Shown: positions 44,603 to 57,311, counted from the stretch's first letter. The stretch is 64,000 bases of DNA from Pelomyxa schiedti (GCA_020536535.1 JAHLWZ010000633.1:795-64794); one strand, 5' to 3'. Translations and numbers: made by a program. Notes: generated from the sequence alone by a model not told the origin.

Positions 44603-46511
44603 CTATAACATAAGCAAAACAAAAAATCTTTCTGGGCTAACCTGCAGAGACATGACTTGCTCATAAAGAGGTTGTGCAACAGTGAAGTCAACAATTTTTC
44701 CGTGCTCCAATACTTGCAATCCAAACATGAGGGTTCGCACTGCGTGAACAAGCTTCTTCTTCCCGAGGTAGATTTGTTTAGTTGCATGAGCACCACCAGC
44801 ATAACCCAATTCTAAAAGGAACCTAGTAATATTCATGTTAAAGGAATTTTTAGTCCGGCACAACATCAGTCCACCTGGATTTCTCCTGAAGATAGTTGGC
44901 TGAAAACAAAAATGACGGGACCACGACAGAGGGATCTACTTGTGGGAGGGATGGTGGTGGCGATCCCTATAAAGGTTCTTAGAAGTGGTATTTGAAAAAT
45001 ACATTGTACATACTTTCCATATGGAAGTACTTGGTTGGCTGGCAATTTCAACAGCAAATGGTACCCACGCCAAAAGAAGTGCATTAAATGTTTCAGGGGA
45101 GAAGACAAAAAAATCACATGGAGGTCCTTGGAGCGCTGTAGTCATAAGAAATTTATGATTCTGTCCCTGAATTAAGTTTTGCAGTGGTGGTATCCACCCT
45201 CGACTGAGCAGCCACTGCAAGTTATCCTGCATCTTTGCATATGGTGCATCATACCTTGCTTAATTAAATTAATTTGGAACTTCAATTTAACAGTACCCAA
45301 TCACAACAAAATCGAAATCAGCATCAGGGCTGGGGTTAGGAGAGTATACTCGGGAACCAAATGAATACCTAGCTAAAATAAGTACCAAATTTTTCGTTTG
45401 TTTAGTGCAACACATTGGCCAAATGGGTGGCAGAAAGTCCACACGATGTTGCAAACGTACTCAGTTTCCCATCTTTGGTTTGAAGCCACTCTGCATGCTT
45501 TCTGCTCTCCTCTTCCTGTAGTTGTTAGATATTAGACATCGACCAACTGCAAGAACCTCGCGTTGTCTTTTTGCTTCCCAGAGTGCATTTGTTGTTGGGA
45601 AATATAAAATTGCACATAGTGCGCCAACAACAAATAGTTGATGCACACTTGAAGGATCTTTTGCCGAACATTCGAAGTACCTTAAGAAGTATTAAAGAAT
45701 CATTGTTTTAGGTGAGTGTACCCTAATGCTCCGTGCTTTTTGGCCCATAGTGTCAGCTGCTCAGCGGAAACGGTGCCCTCTGTTTTCTAAGGATTGAATG
45801 AATAAGTTGAAAAGCTCGTTTGTGGATACCAGATCTGATTTGGTGCCGACAAGGATATAAGGAATCTTAGGGTAAATTTCGTGGTCAGCATGAAACGAGG
45901 AAGAACAGGCACTGCAGTTTTGTTAGCACAAAAGAAGGTATTGCCTTTGCCAACCCAGAAACTTCCCGCTCTGTCACCTCCTTATCTAAACGAATACATC
46001 GAAAGGAGAAGTGCGCCCATCTGTAGTACGAAGGAAGAACACGAGAGTACTGGCATGCATATGAGGTGTCAGTGAGTATGAGTGAATATGCTAGAGTGGC
46101 CGGAATCGAGGGTGACTTCAGATATTTGTAACTTCCGAATCCAGAAAGCAAAGGCAACTTCACAAGGGAAACTCTCACTTCGTCCACAGCTGCCAAAGAT
46201 GAGGTTTTTTCTCAATCCAAAAAATGGGACTCACTGCCTCCAGAGGACAACTTCCCCCGTGTTAGTGCAGTTATCAATGAAGTCCTTCCTGAGTGGTCCT
46301 ATTCTCATAAAAATTAGTTGTACAACAGGGGAAAAAGTGATGCTTTTACCTCCCCATCCAAAATGATCTTGATAGGCCGACAGTGGCCTGACACATCCGC
46401 CTTGGACGACGACACCTTGGCCTCGATGTAGTTCAGCCACTCATCTGCCGTCCTTGGGTCCACTTGCCCCTCTTCGCTCGTCGTACACTCCCGCGTCTCT
46501 GTAGATCCCAT
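44603..46511 (-). CDS. Degenerate Ras/Rho-like GTPase apparently fused to a nucleotidyltransferase
   Basis: The start at 46511 gives MGSTETRECTTSEEG. The GTPase part reads PIKIILDGE, then GEDHSGRTSLITALTRG (P-loop with Arg in place of Lys), VRVSLVKLPLLSGFGSYKYL (G3 lacking DxxG), YILVGTKSDL (good G4), SAEQLTLWAKKHGALGYFEC and ECSAKDPSSVHQLF (good G5). Without an obvious new start, and with closing phases over 32-nt and longer introns, the frame passes into ALWEAKRQREVLA, EEESRKHAEWLQTKDGKLT and RYSFGSRVYSPNPSPDADFD, a polymerase-beta-type GS..D.D motif. NLQWLLSRGWIPPLQNLI and KKLVHAVRTLMFGLQVLEHG follow, resembling RNA-repair nucleotidyltransferases. If the intron at about 45514-45545 is retained, the GTPase would instead end at 45461 and the nucleotidyltransferase would lack a start. 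The 3' end is approximate. Confidence 0.62.
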
Positions 46512-46606
46512 CCCCAGCACCGATTCGATTCTTGGTTGGAAAACCCGCTCGTTTTCGCCGAACCTCTTCGGATCTCGAGCCAGAACGAGAGATTTTCTTA
46601 CCAACG

Positions 46607-49600
46607 ATGTCCTCGTCGAGGTCAACCACGACAGCGACGGCGGCTCCGACAACTACAACGAGCGCGAGGACGAGCGCTAGTGCCGCAAGGGTCCGGTGCG
46701 GCCTAGGGGTGGGGGCGCGTCTGTTGGACAAAATCCAGCGCACTGTCGTACGCGGGGATCCCTGGCGCATGACGGGCATGCTGGAGGGCGGCGACACCCC
46801 CGCCTTCTCGGTGAGCACGTTCATGGACCCCGAGACGTGCGACGACGGCTGCTCGACTCTGGCCGCCGCCCTGAGCTTCGCACTGGCCCACCGCTCAATG
46901 CCCTGCCTCGAGGCGCTCGTCGCACGCCGTCTTACAGACGCACCCCCCGCTTGTTCCTTGGCGGATCAACTTCCAAACCCTCAGACGAGAACAACTACGT
47001 CAAGCTCGACTGCAATTGCAATTGAAAATGGAAATGGAAATGAAATTATACATGCTGCTATTAATACTGGTACTACCCCTAGTTCCACTTCCAGTGCCAA
47101 GGGAGTGGAAACTGATGTTTCCAGTTCCAACTCTGCCACCACTTCCACTTCCAGTTCTAGTGCAAGTGAAAACGAAACTACCACTCCACCATTACAAAGG
47201 ACAAGAAGGCCTGCTCGTTTACCTCTTGACTTGCACAACGCATCTCTCCCATCAGTATCTGGGAGGCGTCCACTTGTGGTTGCTGTTCTATGGTGCCGCC
47301 GTGCAGTCGAGCTACTTTTGCAGGCTGGCGCTGACCCAAATGACGGCACAGCCCTTGCCTGGGCTGTGGATATGAATCCGTGTTGTGTGCTGCCTCTTCT
47401 GCATGCTGGGGCTAGTCCAGTGGCAGCGTGTGCTGTTCCACCACCAAAGTTCCCATCCTCGGGTACTCCAAGAGATAAGGCATCTGCATTATATAGAGTA
47501 TTATTGCGAGGAAGCTCAAAATCGTTCGAGCCTCCCTCTGCAGGTGCTGAACTTCCACCAAATTCCGAATTTGCAAGTATCGATACAGCGCCTCAGCCAT
47601 CCATAAACGATGTGATCAAGTGGCTGCTTTATAAAACATCACCAAGAGATCTGGAGCAATTCATGTTAGAGACCCTCTCTGATTGGAGTTTTGGGGGCTC
47701 TGGTCGAACTTCTTTGGAATTGGGAGCTATATGCTATGACAGAGGAATATTGACTGCTGATCAATTTTCCCGCTTTATACATGCCGCTCCAGACCGAAGG
47801 TATATTTCCTCTCTTCTTGGGAGTGTGAAATAAACAAAACCAAAACAAAAAAAAGGGAAGCAGCAAAATACAGCTTGCCATCCTCGAAAAAAGGCGACAA
47901 TGATCAAGATGCACTTCCTCCCCCTCTTCCCCCCATTGTGATTGCTTTTTCCTCGGGCAAAAGACCCCACCCAAGTCTACCTCCTAAAATTCACATTTCC
48001 GAGAAAATTTCCATCCACCAGAAGGTTAATAGAAACGGTGACATCGCTGGAATCATCGATGACATCAAACATTCACCACCAATTCCCCGCCTGTGCCTCT
48101 CACGGAAAAATAGCTGTCTTCAAATAATCGTGTTTGAAGCAGCAATGATTTACCGTCAAATGCCTCTACTTCAGCGACTCCTCGATCACCCTATCCCCTT
48201 AGTTTCACCATCTCAAATCAAATCTCTAAATGAGTTGCAATCAACTCTTCCTGCTTTAAGTTCTACCACCACTACAACCTCAAGTACAACGACAACCCAA
48301 ACAACACTTACTGGCTCAGATGAAACCAGTAAAACAATTCCCGAACCACCTGCAGAAACAGATATCGTCACACTGCCCCTTGACTTGCGGGGGATAACCC
48401 TCCCTAGAATAAATAAGATACCTGCCCTCATTTCCGCATTACAATGGGGACCAGAGGCTGTAAAGCTTCTTCTACATGCGGGACATACCTCCAACTCCGG
48501 AGCACCATTAGCTTGGGCAGTGGACCTTTGCTCTCAAACAACTGAGCTTCTACTTCAATATCGCTTTTCAACTATAGAGCCAGGTTGTTCCCTCCCTTCA
48601 TCCACTATCCCTATGGCGCGACAACATGCCCCTGCTTTGATCCGAGTACTTTCTGATGCCACCACGAAGCAATCTTCTGTTCCCATGCTGAATTTACTCC
48701 TAGAAAACACACGCGAGGAGGAATTGGAACTACTGTGTGAGCAAGATTTTAAACAACCCTGGGGTTGCATGGGTGATGACAAAGGGAATATTTGTAATTG
48801 GAAGTGTAAACCTTCATGTCTAGATTATGCTGTTCTCTGTTTTTCAAACCGAGCCCTTAATTCGACCCAGTTCTCTCGTTTCATACGAGCTGCCCCACAA
48901 TGTGATATAGATCCCTCAAAACTCCCCCCGGCTCCGACTGCTGTTACGTCAAGCATTATGTACCGCAGAATTCCTCCCAGTGTTCTATATATGACATGCC
49001 AACGGGGTAACATTGAGGGAGTAATTGCTCTGCTCAGACGGGGAGCAAATTCGCAGGCTATTGTTCCGCCGTATGGCGAGACTCCTCTGCACGCAGCAGC
49101 TGCTGGAAATTACCCTGCAATTTGCAAACTTCTTGTAGATTCTGGAGCCAAGAGTAACGTTTTGTCTCAAGCTTCCCCCGACTTGGGTCCAATGACTCCT
49201 ATTGACTACGCTAGGTTAAATAGTAACTTTCAGCTCGTCCGCTTTCTTTCAGATCCTCTTAGAAGGTATACCCACTATTTTGTGAAGCCTCTCCATCTTA
49301 CTTCACTTAGTTCTCTCCAAGGCCTACTTGTAAATCTGAACCTAGACTCTCAAATTACCTCATTCAGCGAGATTGCCGAACCAAATCCTCCTCCGCCAAA
49401 ACAAGGGACTTGTGGCATCTGTCTCGAAGAAAGTAGTCTTCTGTCGTTGAGCCGTTGTGGCCATGCGTAAGTCAACCAAATTTGTTTTTTCCTCATGTTT
49501 CACAGATTCTGTCGAGACTGCTTGGACCAATGGTTCAAGAATAGTGAAACGGCACATCTCCGATGCCCAAAGCGTGGTTGCATTGGAATTGCCTCTTACT

Positions 49601-50561
49601 ATGATGTTTTGTAAATTTCTTCTTTACTTCTGAAATGTTATCAATCCCCAGTACAGAGCTGCATTAAAGAACACAGAATCATTTGAACAAAGCATGCTTC
49701 GGAGGGGATTGAGTACCGTTGAGGGTTTTATTCACTGCCCAAAGTGTAACTATGGAGGTTTTGCTGTTTGTGATGACGCCATATGTAATGAGTGTGGACT
49801 TCATTTTTGTGTTAAATGTTTATTGGAGCATCACCCTGGTGCCTCGTATGCCTCTTTTTCCCAAAACCTCAGACCCTGCTTAAAAGCCTTAGGTGTAATG
49901 ACATGACTAAAATTCTACTTGTTGATCAATTGGAAAGGCGGAAAGAAAAGAGATTAACAGAGGAAGGCACTCTCTTAAATAAGGTTAGTTCTTTTTCTCC
50001 CACTCTTTTCTAGAATCCTTATTCCAGAATCGGTAATAAATTCCACCCGTGGTCGACACAATAAAGTGGATGAACACAAATGCCCGGCCATGCCCTCAAT
50101 GCAAAGCCATGATCCAGAAAGACGGCGGCTGCAGTCACATGACCTGCTCCCACTGCAAGCACCAATTCTGCTGGCTATGTATGCTGCCGTACATCAGCCG
50201 GCTCACCGGCGACCAAGTTGATCCCTGCGAGAGGATTCCCGCGAAGCTTCAGTTCTCCCTGCACTACTTCACCCCAGAGCCCCAGGTGTACCTAGCCATC
50301 AGCGGCTCCATCGCCAAGCTGGGGTTATGGGACCCCTCGAAAGCTGTCCCGATGACCCGGCAGGCCTCGGGATGGTGGACAGTCACACTGGACCTCATGG
50401 TGGGATCCACATTCTACTGGAAGTTTGTGGTGTGCAATTCAGCCGATCGCAAAGCCTTGAGGTGGGAGGGTACCCCAAACCGGCACTGGAGGGTGATATT
50501 CCAGGATGCCATTTACACGGCCCAGTGGGAATCAACAAAGTACGTGCAACACCGACCATGA
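46607..50561 (+). CDS. Ankyrin-RBR ubiquitin ligase with C-terminal CBM20 glycan-binding domain
   Basis: Exons 46607-47799, 47874-49466, 49506-49605, 49652-49845, 49893-49983 and 50067-50561 give 1,221 residues. Ankyrin repeats occur in two blocks ([60 protein letters not shown]). RING1 is [20 protein letters not shown] with CRDC and CPKRGC. The IBR is [20 protein letters not shown] with [13 protein letters not shown]2 is [19 protein letters not shown] with [12 protein letters not shown]; the Cys of DGGC is the position that carries ubiquitin in RBR ligases. In the same exon a starch-binding CBM20 follows: [65 protein letters not shown]. Predicted: a ubiquitin ligase docked on glycogen or starch-like glucan. 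Its start is 95 bp from the divergent GTPase-nucleotidyltransferase gene. Confidence 0.95.
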
Positions 50562-50747
50562 TGACCCACACTAGATATCACCTCACATCAAACACCCACA
50601 CCACCTTGTTTCCGTGCACCCATATCCATCACCTTGATCATTCCCAACGTTGTTGATGACAAAACGCGTGCTGTATTTACACTGAAACTCCAAAACAACT
50701 TCGTCTAACTGAAGGTGTGGTTGAGTGCATCGGCTACCCCCCGCGTA

Positions 50748-51648
50748 ATGGCGTTGCCACGAGGAGCAGGACTTGGGCAGGTTATGGGACTAGTGGCGGC
50801 GGCGGCGATGGTGGTCGCGACGCTGTGGGGCGTGGCGTCGGGGCACGAGGTCACGCTGCTGTCGTTGACGATTCCTCAACAAGGGCCGTGCAACGAGGCG
50901 TGCCTGCCGCGGTCGGCGGCGCACGTGTGTGGGCCGTGCGCTGCGCCTGAGTGCCGTGGGTGCCAGTGGTGCCCAGAATGCAGGGTACTAATGCCAATCA
51001 ATGAACCAAACAACCAACCAACCAACCAACCAAACAGTCAACCAATAAAATATGTGTATCTATCACACAAATGGCTTCCCTGCTACCCCCACAAACCCAT
51101 TAATAGAATCAACAACCAAACAACTGGAATCGTGGTGTGATGTTGGGACTATCTGTGTTGTGCGGGATTGGGTGTTTACCTTTTGTCTGTTCCCGATTCA
51201 CCTCCTTTAACTGTTTTGCAAAAGAGAAGGGGACTAGATTTTTTCCTGGACGTGGAGGTGGAGGTATTAGTGTACTTTATTTTATTTTTTTTTTTCTTTT
51301 TGTTTTGTAATATCGGCATCCAGTTAACTGACCCCCAACCACCTTGTAGTGCACAAATTTTCCCAATGTGATCGCTGAGCCCTACAATCACACCAAATTC
51401 TGCGCACCATGTGAAGCTTCTGACTTTGAGGGTTGTGAGCAGTGCGTGCTTTGTGTGGAAGACAAAAAGGTTCTTTCTCCCCTGCCAAACCTTATTCATT
51501 ATTTTACTAGGAATCGGGCCGAGATGCGGCACCCACAACAAAGTTGGCTTTCCTGTTAATTTCACTTATATGTTCCCTTGGAATCCTTCTCATGTGGGCA
51601 TACCTGCTTAAACCACATGTTCCCCATGGCTATAAGTCGTTGCCTTGA
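50748..51648 (+). CDS. Type I membrane protein with small Cys-rich ectodomain
   Basis: The start ATG at 50748 opens a signal peptide (VMGLVAAAAMVVATLWGVAS). The ectodomain carries closely spaced Cys pairs: CNEACLPRSAAHVCGPC, CRGCQWCPEC, then after an unusually long intron of roughly 365 nt CTNFPNV, FCAPCEASDFEGCEQCVLC. A second intron (about 51470-51510) leads to ESGRDAAPTTKLAFLLISLI and a transmembrane helix (LLISLICSLGILLMWAYLL) with a 15-residue cytoplasmic tail. About 170 residues. The CxxC-rich head suggests a disulphide or metal knot; I recognise no family. The intron contains an (ACCA/ACCAACC) microsatellite near 51008-51035. Confidence 0.65.
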
Positions 51649-51738
51649 CTCAACGCCAATGTTGTGTATTATTGTACTTTGCCTTCTGTTTTTTTGTGGA
51701 TAATAAAAACTTACTCGAAACAAAAATGTTTTTGAAAG

Positions 51739-53732
51739 TCAAGATTGTTTTGTTGCCCCAACAGCCACCTTGACATTCTCTTCAATGGGAATATTCGATT
51801 CCCTCAGGGCATGAAATATCCCAGGGAGTTGCTGTGGCATTTGTACAAGTTCTCCTACAGTTCTTACATAGGCATTATGCCAGAGGAATGACACAACCAT
51901 GTGGTCAAGCCCAAGGACCTCAATGGGGTCTTCCAGTTTGATACTTGGTTGAGGTGGATGCAAATTTTTGGTTTCAGTCAACGCAACGAGGCTAATGTCA
52001 GGGTTAGCATAGTTTTTTCCCTGAGATGGAAGTACGAGAGAAATAGAGAGGCTTGTGCAATGTGATTCTGGATATTTGGTACATAGTTGTCAAGCAGACT
52101 AAATTGTTGATGTTTTTGTACTTGTACAAAATCAGCCACCTGGAAGTGGTTACAATTTGTAGTACGATAGAAAGAATCTCACCGTGAGAATGGGAGGCAA
52201 TGCATTGTGAAGAATTTCACATATTCCATCAGGCATATCAGCGAGCACTTGTATGGGTGACTGCTTGCTCAGTTGGCTTATATGAGTGCCAGGTTTTACA
52301 ATTCGTTGTAATTGTTGATGTGGGTCTAGAAGGATGAGTGTGAAGTAGAAGAGAACTCACAAGCACTTAGTTTGTTTGACATGCCACTTTCTGCTGTCTG
52401 TCTCAGCTGCTGTACTTGAGAGAGTTTTTTTTCTAAAGCCACTATTTCTTGCAAAAGAAGGTCTTTGGCAGCCTTGGCCAGAACAGTAAGATTAGGAATT
52501 GATTGTCTTAGCAGGTCAAATTTCTGTTGATTTCTTACAGAAATAGCGAGATCCTCAACTGTAGCACTGTGTCAGAGTAAAAATTGCACCCAGTAGACGA
52601 TACCTGAACAAATTCCACTGGCTTTCAGTCTCTCCAGTTCCTGTTCAGTAATGCCAGGAAGGGTTGATAGGGGGTGCAGTGTTTTGGATGGAGTACCTGG
52701 CTGTGAGAGAGTCTCCGCTGTTGGTGCATTCACAGGTGATGTTGGTGAGGTATTTAGTTTGTCAGAAGAAATGCTGGTTGTAGGAGACGGAGAAAGTGGG
52801 ATGCTTTTTGATACACATGTGTTTGCAACACCATCACTTTTTACAACTTGTGGAGGTGCAGGAAGTGTCTGTTCAGCAGCCTGCTGGTGAATGTGTGATT
52901 GCAAGTGGGAATGCTGTTGTTGTGGTAGTGGTTGTTGTTGCTGCCGTTGTTGTGGTTGTGCTTGTGGTTGTGGTTGTGTTTTGTGAGAAACAGCAACACA
53001 TAGAGAAGCACTGTTTCCAGTTGGGCAATATGACTCAATGATTTTCACACGGTCGAAGTCCACTCCAACAACAGCAGTATGCTCTCCCGGCTCTACTCCC
53101 TTGTTAGTGTGATGATTCGCAGAACCATCATCGCGATCGGCGCTCGGCTGGAAATTGTAACGCGGCCCGCCGCCGCCGCCGCCATTTGGATTCACGCTTG
53201 CAGTTGCATTTGCATTTGGTTTTGGGCCTACACGCGCTGCCGCCACGCTGCTGGATGCCATGCTCGGCGTGAAAGTGGATTCCATCACAGACACGCCGTT
53301 GGTCCAGCAAGCGCGCGGCTGCGGCTGCGGCGGGGGCGGCGGCATAGACGGCGACAGTGACGGCTGTCTTTGGGCCAGCAACAACAATGGTCTCGCCGCG
53401 GTAAGAGGGGCGCCGCCGCCGCCGATTTGGTGAGGGCACATGTCCGCTGGCGTGCACGTCGTGCTGCAGGCGCTCTTTGGCATTGCTGTTGTTGGTGGAG
53501 TGGCGGTGTAGTTATGGGTGTTTGGTGGCGCTTGTTGTTGCTGTTGCTGACACTGGCTCTCTGTGAGGAAAGTTATGTCGGATGTGGACGAGCGCAACGA
53601 CGTCTGGGGGACGAGGACGAACTCGCCCAAGTTGGAGGGCACTATCACTATCGAGGAGCCCAGGACGTCGCCGTCACCACCACCCGAGCCGCTATTATGG
53701 GTCGTGTCACCTTTCCCCTTCGGCACGTTCAT
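51739..53732 (-). CDS. Gln/Ser/Pro-rich protein with C-terminal coiled coil and small folded region
   Basis: The start ATG at 53732 (MNVPKGKGDTTHNSG) opens a 385-residue low-complexity exon with Gln7, Pro and Gly runs and a Gln/His-rich block. Its last part is ordered (LSTLPGITEQELERLKASGI). Downstream exons encode a coiled coil (VEDLAISVRNQQKFDLLRQS; LEKKLSQVQQLRQTAESGMS), then SKQSPIQVLADMPDGICEIL and a final exon with GLDHMVVSFLWHNAYVRTVG and a helix (FHALRESNIPIEENVKVAVG). No family recognised. The composition suggests a scaffold or transcription-related protein, but that is a guess. Introns in the 3' half lie at about 52560-52605, 52330-52375 and near 52020-52180. Confidence 0.6.
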
Positions 53733-53832
53733 TCCTTTTTTTTTTCGGTTGCCAGAAGTTGGTTAGCTTTTTAGCGAAAAAGAAAAAAAGGTCCAAGCAC
53801 AAAAATATCCTTGTGCATAAGACAGTGACACA

Positions 53833-56609
53833 CTACAGGTCGTCAGAATAATGCGCGTCAAGGTGGAAGCCACCACCCGACCTTTTCCACTGCAAGTCAT
53901 CTTCAATGCGGTCCTGCTGAGTCTGTAGGTCAACGGCAGAGGGAGTGAGCCCCCGGTAATGCAGCAGATAGCGAAGCGGTGCACATTCACACCGGGTGGC
54001 TTGAAGTCCTAGTACCCCTCTCCACGCGGTTCCGGGTTGCGGTATTACATCAACTGACCTGATGGGGCTGTGCGGTTCTGCTTCACGAACCTAAGGAAGG
54101 TGTAACGAGGTGGTATTTGTGAGACACTAATTGGGTGGCGACCGTACCGCGAAGTGCAGTGTCGCTCGTGCTGTGGCAGCATTGTTCAAGAAATTACGAA
54201 TGAAGGGAAAGAAATCAGACGAATCTGAACAAGCTTCTACGTAGTCAATCTCGTCAATACGTAAAACAAGGTCATTGCACTTCAACCCTCCGTTCTCAGC
54301 TGGCCCTCCTGGTGTTACGCTGGTGATCTATAATAAGATGAGTAGAAAAAAGTGAGAGATACTCAGACATGCATCCAGGGCATATTGAGCTCCTTCGGGA
54401 TTACAGAGAAACCGGGAAGTATGTTGTGAGTAATACCTCCTGGTCTGGACGGTTGTGGGGAAAAAAATAGGTGCCGAGAGGATGTAACCTCAATTGCCGA
54501 GAAAACTTAAGTGTACAATGCGCAAACCTGGGGCCATAAATGTGAGGATCCTCATAGTCTGGTAGCACACGCACTGGTCTATGAGATCCCCAGCAGTGAT
54601 CCCAATCCCATACGTGCAATGCTGCATCATAACTCAAAGAAATTGCAAGGGAGTCATCCAGGTACAGGGATACCAGCTCCTCGGGATACCCAAGTATTAC
54701 AGTGTTCTTGCCCCTCCTGCCTAGTATTTAGATGTTACATTCTTATTGAAGGAAAGAATATCCACCGTCATAAAAGAATGGACAGTGGCCAACTTTGCAA
54801 GAAATTACCATGAAACCACGGGAATTGATCCCCAAACCAGAGTGAAATTCAACTGGTGCACAATTGGCCACTTCACCAGATGACAAGTTAGTTGTAGTAA
54901 TCTATTTATGAATAAATATACTCCTGGTTTTACTTGATGTTGAAAGACCTCATTTAAATCTGAGATTGTGACACAACAAACTCCTCTTACGGCAATTTCA
55001 ATTGGAATCTGTGACGTGCGGGTCTCAACAACAGAAATTTGATGAAAGTGTGTTGGTGCAGTAGCATCTTTTATACGTAAGTGGAATGCACAAAATTCCT
55101 TTCAAGTCCACACCCCATATTCGTATGGTACCACCGCCTTCAACACTGAAAACGCGATTTTCGGAATAAATCACGGATGACAGCACTTGATGCAATTCCA
55201 AGGGAGACTTGACGAGACTACCTAGTGATGTCATTTTAGGTAGGAATGAAGGGGTATTTTCCTCCTGTATTATAAAGTCTCAGTTCAGGGTGCTGTTTTT
55301 TTCCAAAGAATCCTGAAATTATAAATCCCTACCGCCTATATTAATATTAATGCCTATGCAATCTTACTAAAACCCATGGTGTGGAGCATAGGGGAGTCTT
55401 TTTGTCAGGTGAGTCCCAGGTGTGTTTCCACAGAAGCTTTTTGCTGTTCCAACCATAAAAGTAATGAACCGCTCCATCAGCTATAGCAGAGGAAGGGAGA
55501 CTGTAGCAATCACGAGGATCGGGAGAATTGTTGCGCTCCTGCATTAAACAATGACAACCAAGAATATCACCATTCCACATCAGATTGATGCATCTATTAA
55601 TTAATAACGCAAAGTTGCAATTGAGAGATGGAGCTAACGGTTCATGAGGAAAGTAGCGGTGAATTGATACAACTTCCTTTGCCTTCTCCAGAGGGTGGAC
55701 CCGTAGTAATTTGGGGGCAGTACTTATACTTTCAAAAGAGAAAATCATTAACTCCATTTTGGCAACTGCTACCGCTAGGAGTCCAGGCTCTCGATTGTAC
55801 TGGGAGGAAAAACTTATAAGTAAGACCATAAAGAAGAACTCAATACCGCCATGGACAAAGTTACTTTAGGAGTCGACTTGCAAATCAATCAGTTTACTTT
55901 GCAAAGAGAAAAAGCCTCACCTTACCAGCACATCTTTTGAAACCAGGGTCGAAAAGAGTAAATTTCTTGTACACATAGGAGTTACCTTCCCAATTCCTGA
56001 TGTGCTTCAGCACAACCAAAGTTGTTTAACGCTAAGCTACTCACTCCTCAATGCGATACTTTGCAAACCAACGGCACTTCCAGGATCTAAACCATGTATT
56101 GATACAAACTAAAAAAAAAGTTGTACGCCACCTTGGGTTTGGACAATCTGTCTTCATAAATGGCACAGGGTGTCCTGGCCATTCTTTGATATATTTTCTT
56201 TCCCAAAACTAAACACCCAGTGAATGGCAGAAGACAAAAAGAAAAAAACAGAAAACACAAGGAGATGTCTTTGCTACTTACCTCTTGGTTATTGAAAACT
56301 CTGCAAAGGGACTTGCACACGCCTGAAATGGAGCATAGAGCGGAGCTAGAAAGGAACGACCCCAGAAACTGCCGACGCAAAACCAAATAAGTACCACATC
56401 ACATCGTACTTTCACGCACCGATAGAACCGCTTCTGGGAGTGCCTCCAGAGACATTTTTTTTTACCTTTTTCTTTTCTCACAAGCCCGTTAGTGAGAAAT
56501 TCGGCGAAAAGTAATTCTCGGATCTTATCTAGTTCACACACTAGTCCCCGAAAACATTAACCTTGTTTTCGGTGGCCGGTTCTTCCGCGGAAGTGGGCTC
56601 AGCCATCAT
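53833..56609 (-). CDS. WD40-like repeat protein with C-terminal PSMD9-like PDZ domain
   Basis: The start is MMAEPTSAEEPATENK at 56609. The middle exons look like beta-propeller blades: SVIYSENRVFSVEGGGTIRI ending in RIWG, and DDSLAISLSYDAALHVWDWD. Next come GGITHNILPGFSVIPKELNM and a PDZ domain with ITSVTPGGPAENGGLKCNDL, LVLRIDEIDYVEACSDS, RATLHFAVREAEPHSPIR and TAWRGVLGLQATRCECAP, which recalls the end of the PSMD9/p27 PDZ (tryptophan-Arg-Gly-x-LG). The stop is at 53833. PSMD9 is a chaperone in 19S proteasome assembly; a propeller on it would be unusual. Exon edges are approximate, and a split into two genes is possible though I saw no internal stop-start signal. Confidence 0.6.
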
Positions 56610-57311
56610 CACAGCACCTCCTGTTCGGAGCGTAAGTGGCGAGAATAGATTATGGGAGGAGTGGGGCTAGCGCACCATCACCCGTGTTGCTGATTCTGGA
56701 TGAGAGGTACTTTTGACATAGAGATACAACTGTTTGATTTCGTTGTCTACTGGCTTCATCTTTGACCTTTTTGTTTTATTTTGGGCATCAGGACCCGTTT
56801 CGGAGTTTTTTGTTTGGGGATGTAACCTTGTATACATCCTCTATGGAATCGTACTGTACAGCCATGAGATATGCTTCTTTTAGGTGATTCAACAGTATCT
56901 AGTAGTGTGTTGCCTTATTCTCGAGGCTCAAGACACTATGATGAGAATACCTCAGCAGTGCACTTGCTGCTGTCACCACTAATAAACAAAGAACATTGTG
57001 CTGCGGCATCAAAGTCTTTATCTTCTGCATACACTTCCATACAGGCAATAGCCAATTGATCCATGTGACTGGGTGGAAGGATTGTCTTTATTGGCACTGT
57101 CATTGGTCTGAAATAAAGACGTTACATACATACATTCATCTCCTTGAGGAGTTTTGTTACATCTCGCAGGCTTTTATAGGTTGCAACTTGCCTAACTGTC
57201 TCGATTTTGTTTTTTATGCTAGATTGTTGCATAATATCTTTACGCATTTGTGTGAAATTCTCAGTCATTTCGTATCTGTGGGACTCTTAGTACAAGTTGA
57301 ATATATGTATG
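56610..57311 (+). other. Divergent region with a possible small plus-strand gene
   Basis: Between the WD40-PDZ start and the P2X stop. A plus-strand frame reads SAPSPVLLILDER, an intron at about 56708-56790, then DPFRSFLFGDVTLYTSSMES. After a gap comes GDSTVSSSVLPYSRGSRHYD and LLLSPLINKEHCAAASKSLS, with stop at 57059. No ATG in good context is visible and one join does not close. I cannot call it a gene with confidence. The rest is A/T-rich 3' flanking sequence. Confidence 0.3.
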
